A stretch of DNA of 64,000 bases from assembly GCA_018136815.1 (NCBI GenBank), contig CM030943.1, forward strand, positions 1,818,478-1,882,477, read 5' to 3'. Shown piece by piece: positions 11,201 through 24,079 of the stretch. The notes beneath the pieces were generated by a model. It had not been told where the DNA came from and ran no database searches. It saw only the letters and a program-made list of their open reading frames with translations. The first letter of the stretch is position 1, and every line of letters begins with the position of its first letter. Position numbers and translations under genes: made by a program. The DNA comes from Isochrysis galbana. Taxonomy: Eukaryota > Haptophyta > Isochrysidales > Isochrysidaceae.

Positions 11201-14200
11201 CATCGGTGGGTGGCTCGGCGGCGGCACTGGATTAGGCAGAGGTGGCTGAGGCGGAGGCTGCAAAGGCGGCCTCTGAGGGGGGCGGCTCGGCGATGGTGGA
11301 GACGGGGGTGGGGGTGGAGGCGGGGGCGGAGAGGGTGGAGGACTTGGTGGAGGAGGAGGAGGCGGGGGCGGGGGCGGACTCGGCATCGGCGGCGGCAGAA
11401 ACGGCGGCGGTGGTGAGAGCGGCGGCGGTGGCGAGAGCGGCGGCGATTGTGGTGGCGGTGATGGGGGCCGCCAGGGAGGGAGGGATGGCGATGGATGCAA
11501 GGGAGGCATACTTGGAGGCGGGTACGGTGGTGTAGGTGGAAGCAAAGGGGAGGGTGGAGGGCTCAGAGGAGGTGGAGATGGCGGCGAAGGAGGAGGTCGC
11601 AAAGGCGGCTGAACCGGGGGCAAAGACGGCGAAGGAGGAGTCGCGGGTGGAGGTCTGGGCGCAAGATTTGGAAGAAAGGGGGGTTGAGATGGTGGCGGTA
11701 AAGATGGTGGCGGCGCCAAGGGAGGGGGTGGATGCGGAGCCATTCCGGAAGGGAATGACGGCGATGAAGGAGCTGCCGGTGGTGCACGAGGTGGCTCCCC
11801 GGGCGGCGGTGGCGAGGCTGGCAGTGAGGGCGGAAGGGCAGGCGCGAACGGTGGTGGTATCAACGGGACGTCCGACGGTGCATCTGGTGGAGGTAGCAGC
11901 GGTGGCGAAGCGGGCGGCTCAAATGGGAAAGGTGGCGGCGGATAGGGTGGCATGGCAGGCGGGCTGGACGGAGGTGGCGGAGCCACCGAACAAGTGACGC
12001 GCACGCCGGCGCCGCCCGGATTAATGCGGCTGCATTCTCCCGAGATGCCTCCGATGCATGCAAGCGACGCGCATGCGTCCATGTTGTCCCCTACCCTATG
12101 AACCTCGCCATTCGGACAAGTGCACTCTCCACCCCACCTTCCGACGTCGACGACACCATATTCCACGCTGTTCACCACACCGGGAGGGTACTGCGGGGGG
12201 GGCGCAGGCGACGGCGGTATGGGAGGCGCAGTCGGGGGCGGAGAGCCCGGTGGATGTGGCAACGGGGCAAACCCTGGTGAATACGGAGGCGGTGAGCGAG
12301 GGGGCGGGCGGAGAGGCGGAGCTGCCGGTGGGGGCCAAGACGGGTCAGGCATATTTGGCGGTGGCGCTCCTGGTGGCGGTGCCGGCGGCGACGGTGGGGC
12401 CACAGGGGGAGAATTTGGCGGCGCTCGCGACGGGCTGAGCGGTGTATTGTGAGCGGGCCAACTCGGTGGCCTTGGAGGCGGAGGAAGAGCGGGCGGAGGT
12501 GGTGGGGTCGCCGGCGGAGGGAGAGGAGCAGGCATCGCAGGAGGCTGTGGACTTGGGGGAAGTCGCGGAGGCGGGCGAGGCGGTGGGGATGGAGGGTGTT
12601 GCGGCGGTGCCGAGGGTGGTCTTGGTGGAATCGGCGCGCTAGGAGGTGGCCGTGGAGGAGCAGATGGCGGGCCGAAAGGAGGTGGCAGCCGTGGCGGCGG
12701 TGGCAATGGATTCAGACCGGGGGGAAACGTGCAAATATCGCGCCACTGTCGTGGGTCCAAGCCCACAACGGACCCGGGTAGCGGCAGAAGGATCCGAATC
12801 GGCTCGGGGGTGTTTGAGACATTCAACTCATTGCCCAACTCGTCCGACAAGATTATGGATGTGACGCCGTCGGGCGCGTCCGAACTCACGTTGTGCACGT
12901 TGGTCTCGTAGGAGGTGATGACGCTGCCGACGGGTCCACATGCGGCGGTTGCAGTGCCCGAGTCAGCCATCCGGCGTGGCCCTCTATGAGGTGCTGAGCC
13001 CTTAACAACCGGTCCATGTCGCTGTTTGCGACCGCTCACCGACTGCTGGCTACACAGAGTTCCGCTAGGGAGGGTGAAAGAGGCAGTCGGCCCGTTGGTC
13101 AGCGACATCGCTTGCACAGACTGCCCTTCCAACAGCCTAGGGTCGAGCACTATTTGCAGGGTAGTGGCGATGCCGTTGCCCCCGTACGATGCTGGGATCT
13201 CTCCCGGCACCGCCGTCTTCAGCACCGCATTCGATAGCTTTGTCACAGCACCTGCAAGCTGTTCGGCCCTCTCCTGTTGCGCCAAGCGTCGCGCTGCTTC
13301 ATGGATGGTGTCATTGGCGACCGAGACATTTTGCCGCATTCGTTGGTGGGGGCGAGCAACAAACATTCCTTGAGTAGTCAGATTGACGTCACTCGAGGTA
13401 TTAAAAGTGATGGAGGCCTCGGCGCCTAACCGTGTTGCTGTGAGCAAAGAGCCTACACTCCGCAGCATGACACCGGGCGCCCCTTCTGCGAATTCTCCGG
13501 CTACATCGGCTTTCTCGATGAGGCTATCGAGTACCTTGGCTCCAGCTTCTTGAGCCTCCTCCGTGAGCTGACAAGGATCCCCTCCAAGGGCACCGACGGC
13601 ATTGCTTGTGGCAAGTAGAGCCCCGGAGTCACTGGCTTGCTGATCACGTGACTCGGCGAGCGTGACCATGATACTTGTTCTCAACGTCGAGCTGTGAGCC
13701 GCTTCGTCCCCGGCATCAAAGCACTGCGTCTTACCGGTGTCGCCCTCAGAGAGCAGACGCATCCGACGCCCAAACGCCGCCAGATTCAGCTTGTTGCCAA
13801 CCGAGCCTGCGAGCTGCATCATCGCATCGGTATCACCTTCCGCGCGTAGCAGCTTAAGTTGCTCGCTGAGCGCCCTACCTTTGCTCGTGTCGATACTCGC
13901 GCCCGGCAGCACCTCCAAATCGACGGAACGGACCCCAACGGCGCCAAACGCGTCCCACACACTGCAGAACAAGGTCCAACTGCCCGCCTCGGGAAAACCC
14001 CAAACGGCACTGTCGCGCATGGATCTTGATCCAAGAGGAACAGTCGTAGCATTGTCCTCGCCTCGCCGCACATAGCCAAAGCTGTAGAGAAGAGGCTTGT
14101 CGGTCTCGTCGTCATCCCAATTCTTGGCCAAGATCTCGACGGTGGTCTCCAACTCGACGACAGGCGCCGCAGACGCCACCATTGCGCAGCTGCCACCAAA

Positions 14201-17200
14201 CGGGGGTTCATTCATCACTAGTGTGATGGAAGCAGATCCAGTTTGCTGCCCGACGGTCGCCGTAAGCGTCAAGGTGTACGTGGCGCCGGGCTTCAGCAGG
14301 CCCGGAAGTATAACGAGGTTACTTTTACGAATCCCTGTAGTGCTGAACAAAGACATGTCAAGATCGCTGTCGTCGATGGTCCATAAGTATGCCACCCGAC
14401 TTGAGTTCGTGATTGAGCTGTCGGCGTCCATGTCGGAGCCTCCCATCAGCGCGAGCTTCTTCGAGGGGTTTTGTTTGGGATTCTTTAATGGCTGTATGAA
14501 GACGTCTGGCAGCCTGCCGGGGCTGACGCTGATTTCAACAGTAGATTTGACCGCCTCACCGTCCAATTTGCTGACGACCACCGAGATCAGGTACACGAAC
14601 TGACTCGACACGCTCTCCGCCGGAATGTTCCACTCGCATATGTCCAAGGGAGGAGACGTAAATGCGCAGCGCCCAAATGGTGTGCGACTCGAGGCGAGGA
14701 TGGCCACGCATGTCCAGTTGTAGGAGAGCACGGCGCCGGGATCATCCGGGTCGCCGAACGCCTCACCACAAGCACTAGCAAGCAGCGGGCTATCCTCTCC
14801 GACCTTCCTGTTCCCGCCAACTATGGATCCGGAGAGCGGTTCATCAGCTAGCTCGACTTGCACAGTTGCGTTGCCACACAAGTTCGTGCCCCGCATGCAG
14901 CCCACGCAAATAAGATCGTATACAATGTTCTTGTCTAGAAATGAACCTCGGAGCTCGAGGCCACGGCGTAGGTTCGAATCGCTAGAAGCCTCAACCAGGT
15001 CGACAAGCGGTATTGCCACGCCGTGAGAGTCTGTTGCCCCAACATTGCGCCATGTGTATTCAATCTGAGCATTAGCGCCTTCGAAGCAAGATGCCAACTT
15101 CGCCGATGCTTGCAGAACGACGGAACCATCCGCTCGCACTCGCACCACGGGCGGAGCGGCAATGCTGATCGTGGGGATTGGCGCTGCCGCTCGGTTAACG
15201 ATCACCTCAAACGGAGGGCTCTCATGGCCGAGGAAGTTGCGCACAATGAGGGCGATCACAAAGGTGGAACCGCCGTCGAGCGCATTGCGCAACGCAATCG
15301 TATCCACCCCGGAGCCTTGAGTTGGCGTGAGTGCAGCATCAAGCGCGGATTGAATCTGATAGTAACGATCGCATCTGGTCGGGTGCGCGACGTACTGAAA
15401 TATCAGTGACTTCGAACCCCCGCCCGTACTTCGGGTCGCATCCAGAATCAGCTCCGTACCGTCGCATGAGCTGATCTCGCCAGGTGCTTGCAGTAAGGCG
15501 ATGGGCTCGATGCATGCCTCCACCTCCGGCGTGGCCGCCACGTCGCAAGGATAATCCACATCGGTCGCGAGGACTAGGGCGCGGTTGCAGAGATCATTTC
15601 CTGCGCCCAAGGTAGCGCATCCACATGGATCGAAGCCGCAGTTTTGCGGATAAGCCCACATCTTGGGCCATACGACGCCTGCCTTCACTTTGATGATCAT
15701 CCCAGGGGTTGCGTCCGTAAATTCGGTCAGGAAGATAGTCACGGTGACGTCATCCCTCCACTGGCATACCGGCTCCGTGTAGGCTGTTCCACGAAGCTGA
15801 ACGACGGTCTCGTTCTCAAAGATGAGGCCGCAAGGCCCCTGTCCGTTAAAGCGAGCCCGATTCGTTGGCTGGTCGTCGAATTGGACGATGATGCGGTTGG
15901 CACTGGTTGTGAAATATACGTCAACAACTGCTGGGCTATGCAGACCTAGGAACTCGAAGCGCACCGTGCCGGCTGCGTCGTGAAAGGATTGGCTATTCAG
16001 GGCGACAGAAACAGGTTGACCAGCCGTGTTGGCCTGGCCCCACGTTGTAGTGCACACGGCAGTCTGATCGTCCAGAAACATTGGCGGCTCTTCCTGCACG
16101 GTCTCACCAAACTTACATCGGAAGAGTGACCGCTGCAAGCCGAGATCGTACGGCAAAGCCCTGAAGCCACTCCCGCGAATCGTGACCTCCGTGCCGCCTG
16201 TAGCCTCACCCATTTCCGGAGATATGGAGGTGAGTGTAGGATGTAGATAAAACGAGAAGGAGACGAAGTCCGCAGCGAACGTGCCATCGGCGCCAGCATT
16301 TAGACTCACACCAATATCAACGCGCTGAGCGTCCCACAGAGCCGGAATGTCGCACTGCACGCGAGTCTTGGCGAGAAGTCTCGCTTGCACAAGCACTCCT
16401 GCCACTCGGCATACAAGGCCGAAATCGGCGAAGTTATCTCCCCGTAAGGTGATGGATGTTGCAAGACGCTCTGGTGCGCCCACTGCCTCGACCGAAAAGA
16501 TCCGCACCATATCAAGATCGTATTCGACGAAGCGAGGCGCTCCGTAAAGAGCAGGCTCAGGCGAAATTCCATTGAGCTTGCACGACATCAGCCATGTACC
16601 CGTCACGCCAAGACTAGGAGAAGCGGTAAGCAGGTAAGTCGAATTCACGGGCACGAGTGACTTGGAGACGCGCACAGACCCACCCGAGCCTTCGAGTACA
16701 AACTCACAAGTCCCACCCTCAAGCGCAGGCTCCGGGAAGCCTTCACCCCACACTCCAATGGGAACGTTGCGTGAAGCAGGCGCGCCTTTGGTGTCAATGC
16801 TCCTAATTAGCGCGTTGTACAAGGTTAAGCTAGTATTGGTTGGCGCAAAGCACTGCCCATTGAGCGAGAGCTCGAGAGGGTAGATGCCAGTAGAGTAGCG
16901 AAAGGTGTCCGGGAGCGGAGGCTTATCGCATGCGACTGAGCGGCCTCCCTCAAGCATCCCACCGATTGAGCCAACCACGCCTCCAACCCGGCAACGGATG
17001 GGCCCATACTGTTGAAAGTTGCCCTCGCTGAGCGTCAGGGGCGTCTGCAAGTTATAAGCGCCCCCCGCGGGGAAGGCAGCGCCTGCTGTCGAGGCCTCGT
17101 CACTGTAGACTGTAAAGATATCGAGCACCGGCATGTCCCATTGCTGAGCGACGACGAGAGAGAGCGGATGCGTCGCCAGCGCCGACGTGCCGGGGGTCTC

Positions 17201-20200
17201 GCACGAGATGGTGATATCGCTTGTCACGTTGGCAGCGGTGAGACCGAGTGTGCCAAACTTACATTGGACTTCGAGACCCGCCGCGAGAAGAGCGGAGAAG
17301 CCCGCGCCAACAATGGTGACGACGCTGATGCACCCGATTGAGGTTCCACGGGGCGATGCCCCATCGATGCCCAACACAACAGCTTGGCTGGTGTGTATGG
17401 CATTGTACGATGGCGAATTGTACAAGCCATTGTGTGAGAGAAAGTTGTACTTATAGCACAACGTCGCAATGCCAGGGCGAGTAAAGATAAAGCGGGCACT
17501 TGCTGATGAAAGTATCTGATTGGACGCCGATGTCTGTCCGGTGCAAGAAAGGCTTTTTGACGACCCATGGATCCACTTTGCCCAGTCGCCGTCTTCGACA
17601 TTCTGCCCCTCGAAGGCCACCGTGGTGGGAACCCTCAACTGTGTAAGCACCAGCCGAGGCGCGTCAATTGTGCTCGGCGGCAGCATTGGAGGGGGCTTGG
17701 GCGGAGATGGCGGCTCGGGCGGTGGGATCGGCTGCGGAGATGGCGGTGGTAGAGGCGGTCGCGGAGGTGGCGACGGTGGCGGGGGTGCGTGTCCGCCTGG
17801 AGGAGCCGGTTTGACCGGCGGGGAAGGAGAGGGGCTGGGAGCCGGGAGGGGCTGAGGGCTAGGTGGCAGATATGGTGGGGGCAGTGGATGAGGGGGCGGA
17901 GGAGATGGGGCTGTAGTGCTCTCTGCAAACGACTTCACGTTGAAGGGCTCGGAGGAAGGCTGACCGGCTCTCGTGGACATGCTCTGAGTGAATTCCGATG
18001 CTGTCACGATGGTGATGATGTCCTGAGCTTGAAGAGCGGAAAAGGCGTCGAGGGTCACAACGATTCCATACGAGGTACTAGATATCTTTTCAGCCCGAAC
18101 ATCAGACACACCATACAGTAATTCACTGCAAACTGACGCGATGAGCAAAGCCACATTGTCACCATCCGAACTGCCAGTAGTTGTCCCAGCGCTTATGATA
18201 CTAATGGAAAAAAGCACTCGGTGCACCCTTTGTCCTCCGGGCGAGAGGGGGGGCGGCGGTGATGGTGAGGGCGAGGCAGGTGGTGAGACATATGGCGGGA
18301 CGGATGGCGGCGATCTTGGTGGAGGTGAAGGGGGGGGCGACGGCGGGGGTGGAGCTGGATGCGGCGGCGAGGGCGTGGGTGAGACGGGCGGTGGCGACGA
18401 GGGCGGTAGGGGTGAGGGCGGTAGGGGCGAGGGCGGTGGAGGCGAGGGCGGTGGAGGCAACGGCGGTGGAGGCAACGGCGGTGGCGATGAGGGCGGAGGG
18501 GGCGACGGTGGAGGTGGAGGTGGCGAAGGAAGAGGCGGCGAGGGTGGAGGAGGCAACGGTGATGGTAGGGCCGGAAGAGGCGATGGTGGTGGTTGGGACG
18601 GTGGTTGCGGCGATGGCGGCGGCGACGAGGGTGAAGGTGGAGACGGAAATGGCAGCAAGGGCGGCGGCTGCGAGGGCGGAGGGGGTCCTCTTGGAGGCGA
18701 AAATGGTGGCGGCTCCGACGGCATGGGTGAGGCTGGCGGTGGTGGCGATGGCGGTGGCGGCGACGGCGGTGGCGCCGGTGGCGGCGACGGTGGTGGTGGC
18801 GATGGTGGCGGCGATGGTGGCGGCGGCGATGGCGGCGGCGGCGAGGGCGATTCAACTCCCGATCTGATCACAAAGTCATGTAACCTACAGAGATAGGACG
18901 GTCCTACCTGCTTGATTATGAATCGATATCGGTTGAACGACAAGGACGTTGTCGTTGGGACTATCCAGAAAGCGGTGTTGTTGAAATATGGCAGGTTTGC
19001 GGTCTGCCCGTCGTAAAGTGATGTGAGAGAGCCTGAATCTGATGCGGCTGCTATAACCAGCTCACGTGGAGCTCCTATCGAGCTTGTCGCCATCAGTAAG
19101 ACGTCTTCGGGAGTAATATGTAATGGTAGCGATATCTCAATCGACTCTCCCGGGACACCAACACCGTCAACGAAAGTCATTTGATTCGAAATGTAAGCGC
19201 CCGTGTTTAGATCGTATTTGTTACCGGCGGATGTCCATTCGGTAGATAAATCGGAGTCTAAGCCCTTAAACGCAGTAAACGCAGCCGAGTAGCTCGAGGA
19301 AGCCGTAATGACGTACGCCCCATTCCCGTATGATTGGTTTGATAGAGTTTGGGTACTGGAAGTGAGTGGGGATGGAGGCCACCTTAATCGGGAGTTTGTA
19401 GCGTCGTTGATGTAGTACGTCAATTTTCTCGACGCCCTGCCATTTGGAAGGGCGTCGGTGGCGTCCGTGAACATCGACGGCCATGGCGGCAGCGGCGATG
19501 GTGGCCGCGGTGAGATCAGCGGCGGCGGCGGTGGCGGCGGATTTGAGGGCGGCGGCGATGGTGGCGGCGGCGATGGCGAGCGCGGCGATGGCGGCGATGG
19601 TGGCCACGGCGATGGTGGTGGTGGTGGCGGCGGCGGCGGAGATGAGGATGGCCGCGGCCATGGCGGCGGCGGTGATGGAGGCGACGGCGATGGTGGCGGC
19701 GGCGATGGTGGCGGCGGCGATGGTGGCGGCGGCGATGGTGGCAGCAGCGATGGTGGCGGTGGCGATGGTGATGGCGGTGTTGGTGGCAGCGTTGAGGGCG
19801 GCGGCGGCGATGGAGGCAGTGGTGATGGAGGCGGCGGCAAAAGTGGAGGCAATAACGCGGGCGGCGGCGGGGTCGGTGATTGTATTGCTAAGCGGCGACC
19901 AGCCACCTTTGGCGCCACCGCCAGTGTCGATTCAGAGAGAATTGAAGATGAAGGCTGGGTTGGGGGTGACGAATACGGTGGCAGGGCAATAGGCGGCTGC
20001 GATGGTGACGGAGACCATGACGGTAAGGGGGATAGGGATGGTGGAGATATTCTGGATGGCAAGGCGGGCAGGGGTGATTGCGCCAGCAATGAGGGAGGCA
20101 CCGACAATGCCTGTGGTGCTAATGACGATGATGGTGAGGAAGAGCGCGGTGGCGGCAGTGGCGATACCGACGGGAGGCCTGGAGTTTTCGGTGGCGTCAG

Positions 20201-22566
20201 GGTCAACACGTAGAAACTAGCGTTGGTTGCCGCGGACGCGTTGTTCGCACATATGACTGAAGGAAGTAGGTACCATGTAGCCAGGGCGTAAAGTACTGAG
20301 CTGCGCAGCGACGGAGCATTTGTGCCGTGCCCTTGGCATGGTGCGCGGTCAGACCGAGTGCGTGCACGTGGACAATGCGGGCCGGAACGAGGGATCAACG
20401 CGCACTACGCACCGTACAAGTTTGATCTCATTACTGCCGAGGCCAGAACCATGCGGTCTACCGGCAGGCTGGCCATGCGCGACCATGAAGCGCCATTGTA
20501 TACATACGCAGTGCTCTCAATCGAATCCAATGTGACGCCACCTAGGACTGTGGAGAGGCAAGGGCGGCGTAGAGTTAAGCTGGCCTTCGACCGGGCACTC
20601 ACCACCCGATGTGGGTTGGTGGAGCCCTATAAAATGGGAGTAGCGCTGAATGGCATGAACGGCCGCAAGCGTACCGACCAACGCCGAATCCAACACAGCC
20701 ACGCGGATTCTATAGAGAGCCATTGGCAAGCTGGGTGCATAAGCCCACTTCGTGCCATCGAACACCTCAACAATGTCGAGCGAGCTGGAGCTCGCATTAC
20801 ATCCGCCCACAGCTGAGGTTTGAAAGCGTGTAGTGCGGGCATGGTCAGCTGCAAAACCTTCAGCCACTTCATGCAGGGGTCGGCGATCATTGCAGCGCCA
20901 CGCCATCCGTATTACGCGCTTTCCCCCTCAAGGCTAAGATACCAACACGAGGGAATGTCATCCGACAAGCATTGCGCACCGTAGAGAGCGAAGTTGAATA
21001 CTACCAAACCAAAATGTGTCCGTGCTGTTGACAATGACATTCCGCTGGACCACGAGGTTCCATCAAAGGTGTAAACAGTGTTCGTCTCCGCGAAGAGAGT
21101 ATCCACGCCGCCAACAACTAAGAATAGCAAGTGGGTGGTCGGTGGTGTGGCGAAGCGCCAGCATTGTAATGTGTAGTTGCACCAGCTCGCATGCTTGCAA
21201 GGTGCGGGCTGGTAGTATGGTGTGTGGAAGAAGCACGGTCGATCGACCGGTCATCCTGCCAGAACGCCATTTTTGCCCCCTGCCGCACCGTATAGCGTCG
21301 ATGCGAGCACTGCCACGCCCATGCCTGAACGTTCAGCGGGTAAACTGGGCGCGGTCGACCAAGTGAACCCGTCGAAGGAATAGACGTTGCTCTGAGGAGC
21401 GCCAGTCTTGTCGCTTCCACCAATAGCTGCAAGGGTAGCGGAAACAGCTGATTGAGAGGACGCCCACTACTAAGAAGAAGTGAGGTAGGGTTCACGCACT
21501 GTAGAGTGTTGAGCCGAGGACGCCTACACCAACGTCCATCAATGCCACGGGCAATGAGGGTGCAATTGCCCATGTGACGCCGTTGAATTCGAGTACATCG
21601 CTCACAGCACCAAAGCCATCATATCCACCAACCGCTGAGGTGGTTCAATCGTGGTGGAGATACGGGTAAAGGGAAGTGGCATGGGTCAAATCTCCTGGCT
21701 TGGCCGGAGATTCTGCATTCTGCATCGTCAACCGCTTTCGCTTGACATACGGAGTTTTGGGCAGGCAGAGCGGTAAATGCCAGGGCACAATCAATGGATT
21801 CGAAAGGTGCTTGCTTGTGCCATGCGGCGGTATTCAGAGCTCTGCGCGCACCATACAGCTTCGACTTCAATATGGCTGCTGCCAAATTCTGTCGCATCGT
21901 TGGTAGTGGTGGCAAAGCAATCCAAGTCGCCACACTTTCGCCCGTATTGCGAGTACGAATACTTCGAGTACTTTGAATCATCGTATTCGGGCTGCAACAG
22001 CCGAGGTGTGCAAAGTGCGCCGCAGAGTCCACGTCGACAGGCAATGTGTCCTTTCTTGCCATCTTGTCGACATCACCACAGGTGATCGTCACACTGGTAT
22101 AGCCTCTCTCAACACACGCTTCCCCATAGAGATTTGGAGTGATGAAGGACCAGGAGACCGAATTGCCGACCTCCTTGTCTGTGGTTGGTTCGACGCACGC
22201 CTCGCCTACCGGGAGCATGGTATCTTGCACTTCCTTGCCCTCAATGCATATCGAGCATTTGCGCTGGCGAGCAGTCTGGCGACTTGCTTGTGGTGGGACT
22301 TTGGACCTCGTGACGTCCATTGCCATCCTTCCTGCTGTGTGGCTGTTTAGATACGCGTGGGGCGCGAGTGCCACCAACCCCCGAGGTCTTTCTCTCTCCG
22401 ATACAAGTGCTACTCCTGTCCAGCGTTTGCGAAGTTCAACGTCTTGTGAGAGCTCGCTGCTACCAGATGAGGGCTGCTGGTCACTATCGCTATGATGGCG
22501 CAGCCTGCTGAAAGTCCTGCCGGTCAGCATGAGGACACCTAGAAGCGAGATGCCTCGGGGTCTCAT
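8207..22566 (-). CDS. Giant kelch-TIG-REJ-GPS polycystin-1-like membrane protein (inferred spliced gene)
   Basis: Inferred exons (minus strand): 22566-21852, 21634-21500, 21426-21289, 21117-20980, 20812-20675, 20547-20413 and 20295-8207. They give about 4495 residues. Exon 1 starts at a true ATG with a short basic-hydrophobic leader ([16 protein letters not shown]). Exons 2-6 each encode one kelch repeat of 45-46 residues, and exon 1 ends in another. The last exon alone is 12 kb, has no ATG near its 5' end, and holds: Pro-rich blocks (about 20000-19470, 18850-18240, 17910-17680, 12720-12170, 11960-10980), IPT/TIG domains (clearest at 16230-16030), a REJ-type region (about 15500-13900), an EGF-like motif and a Cys-rich GPS-like motif (10960-10690), one membrane segment (about 10570), a 1.7 kb basic/Ser-rich tail, and four further membrane segments (8780-8255) like polycystin-1 TM2-TM5. 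I see no PLAT domain and no polycystin channel domain. It is probably a large adhesive or sensory surface receptor. The alternative is two genes: kelch ending at the TAG at 20405, and a separate receptor. Confidence 0.75.
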
Positions 22567-22828
22567 GTTGAGCCGTGTGCGTCCACTCTAGGCCCAGTCG
22601 CTCGGCGCTCGCCTGCCCACACGCGATTGGCTTCAAACCCCCGACGGGGGAAGAGCGAGGGCCCCCTCGAGCCTCGTTGGCTCGAGGGGCCACCCTGAGT
22701 CGGTTATGGGAGGCGACTCTCTTGAGAGACTTGCCGTCTAAGACATGTTCTTCACCGGGAATGTTCTCCGATATCTGATTCGCTCCCGTTACCGGCGGGG
22801 GCGGTGGACCCCCCCCCCCCCCCCCCCC

Positions 22829-22935
22829 TCTCTCCTCTCTCCTCTCTCCCCCCTCCTCTCTCCCCCCTCCGCCCCTCCGCCCCTCCGCCCCTCCGCTCCT
22901 CGCTCGCTCCTCCCTCCTCCCTCCTCCCTTCCCAT
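22829..22935. repeat. CTC/CCTCC low-complexity tract upstream of the giant gene
   Basis: On the gene's sense (minus) strand this is a GAG/GGAGG tract after a run of G. It lies about 260 bases upstream of the ATG at 22566 and is the counterpart of the purine tracts upstream of other genes in this window. Confidence 0.7.
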
Positions 22936-22966
22936 AGTTTACTATTACGTGGGCGAGTGGCACTGA

Positions 22967-23888
22967 TGCCAGAATAAATAAGTAGTAAATGTATAGTTAA
23001 TAACTAAGTCAAGGTGGTTCCCCAGGTTTTCTTTAAGGGGCTACGTGGTAGGTGCGCGCGGCCGCCAGTGAGGAGCTCTCTGGCCTTCACCGAGGACTGG
23101 CGGCCATGCATGGCATCTCGCATTCGATGACCCGCTGTACACACTCCCAGCCGAGCTTAAAGGAGGCGTAGGGGCCGCTGGTGCTAGGGCCGGGCAGAAA
23201 TATTTGATATTTGTCGCATCCGCGATCGACCTTTTTGCTTTAGAAGTCGTCTGCGTTTCCATGTCCCCTCCTTGTAGGCTAGTCACCGTCGCATCATCCT
23301 ACATTCGCCCTCTTTGCCCTCGCCTCCTTTGTCGCCTACCTTGTTGCCTGCTTTGCCCCTCGCCTAGCTTACCTCCTTGCATGCTCCTAGCGTTTTTAGG
23401 TTAAGTCGCGCGTTCAGGTATCGCCGGTGCAAGGAACCATCCCCTTGCGTGACCCTGACTGATCTCCCCTCAGCCCCTCAGGTGTTGGCCGTTGGGTTGT
23501 ATCGTGGCGCTGATTCATTTCGGTCTTCATCAATTCAATTATGGGTGTTCGAAAGATTCCTTCATTATTCTTGTGCGTAACCGTCGCTCCGTCGGATCGC
23601 CCGTCGCCCCGTCGCTTTCTTGTCGGCATTCTCTTCCTTGTTCGGTCTGTCAGCAGGTCCCTGTGCGTTCTGTGAGAAGGATACGTAAGTGTGGAGAGTG
23701 TTGACGTGAGTGTGGTGTCGTGTCGTCGGTCTATCGGACTTTAACCGTTTGTCGTCTGTCATTCCTCGTTCGTCGCTCTCGCTCTCGCTCTCGCTCTCGT
23801 TCCCGTTCTCGCCCCTCGTTCTCAACTCCATCAGTACCAAACCTCTCCACTCCCTCAGCCAACTATCGGTAAAACGATAGATAGGGTC
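22967..23888. other. Intergenic, no gene seen
   Basis: Short frames only. A block near 23214 (CATCCGCGATCGACCTTTT) recurs near 49466, so part of it is dispersed repeat. A TCGCTC-type microsatellite lies at about 23775-23815. Confidence 0.5.
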
Positions 23889-24007
23889 ATGGAGCGCGCG
23901 CCGCCGCCCGCTCTCGCCGCCGCCGCCCTTGCCGCGATGGACGAAGCGTTCATGGACACCCCCCTGTCGCCGAAGCGACCGCGCCCAGACGACCCGCCCG
24001 ATCAGGT
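23889..24007 (+). other. Dispersed exon-like fragment, MERAP...KRPRP type, copy 1
   Basis: The frame starts ATGGAGCGCGCGCC, continues through SPKRPRPDD, and is followed by a possible donor at GTGGGCG (24006). Similar short starts occur at 27684 (-), 43462 (+) and 45451 (-). KRPRP resembles a monopartite nuclear localisation signal. No downstream coding exon was recognised, so this may be a first exon of a mobile or multicopy gene. Confidence 0.4.
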
Positions 24008-24079
24008 GGGCGCAAGAGCCAGCGGGCCGCGCCCGGGCACCACCATGGAACTATCGCACTGGCTGCCCCGATGAAGCGT

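Noticed and set aside
10949-12781. Arg/Trp-, Gly- and Ala/Val-rich plus-strand frames
   Set aside because: Shadows of the Pro-rich coding blocks on the minus strand in the other reading frames.
17520-20213. Long Gly/Ala/Asp-rich plus-strand frames opposite the giant gene
   Set aside because: They are the complement of Pro-rich coding repeats, with [14 protein letters not shown] content only and no independent start or domain evidence.
20296-20412. Signal peptide start for the giant frame at the TTG near 20398
   Set aside because: TTG is not a normal start in nuclear genes and an in-frame TAG lies just upstream. The hydrophobic stretch at about 20295-20240 could still act as a signal or anchor segment.
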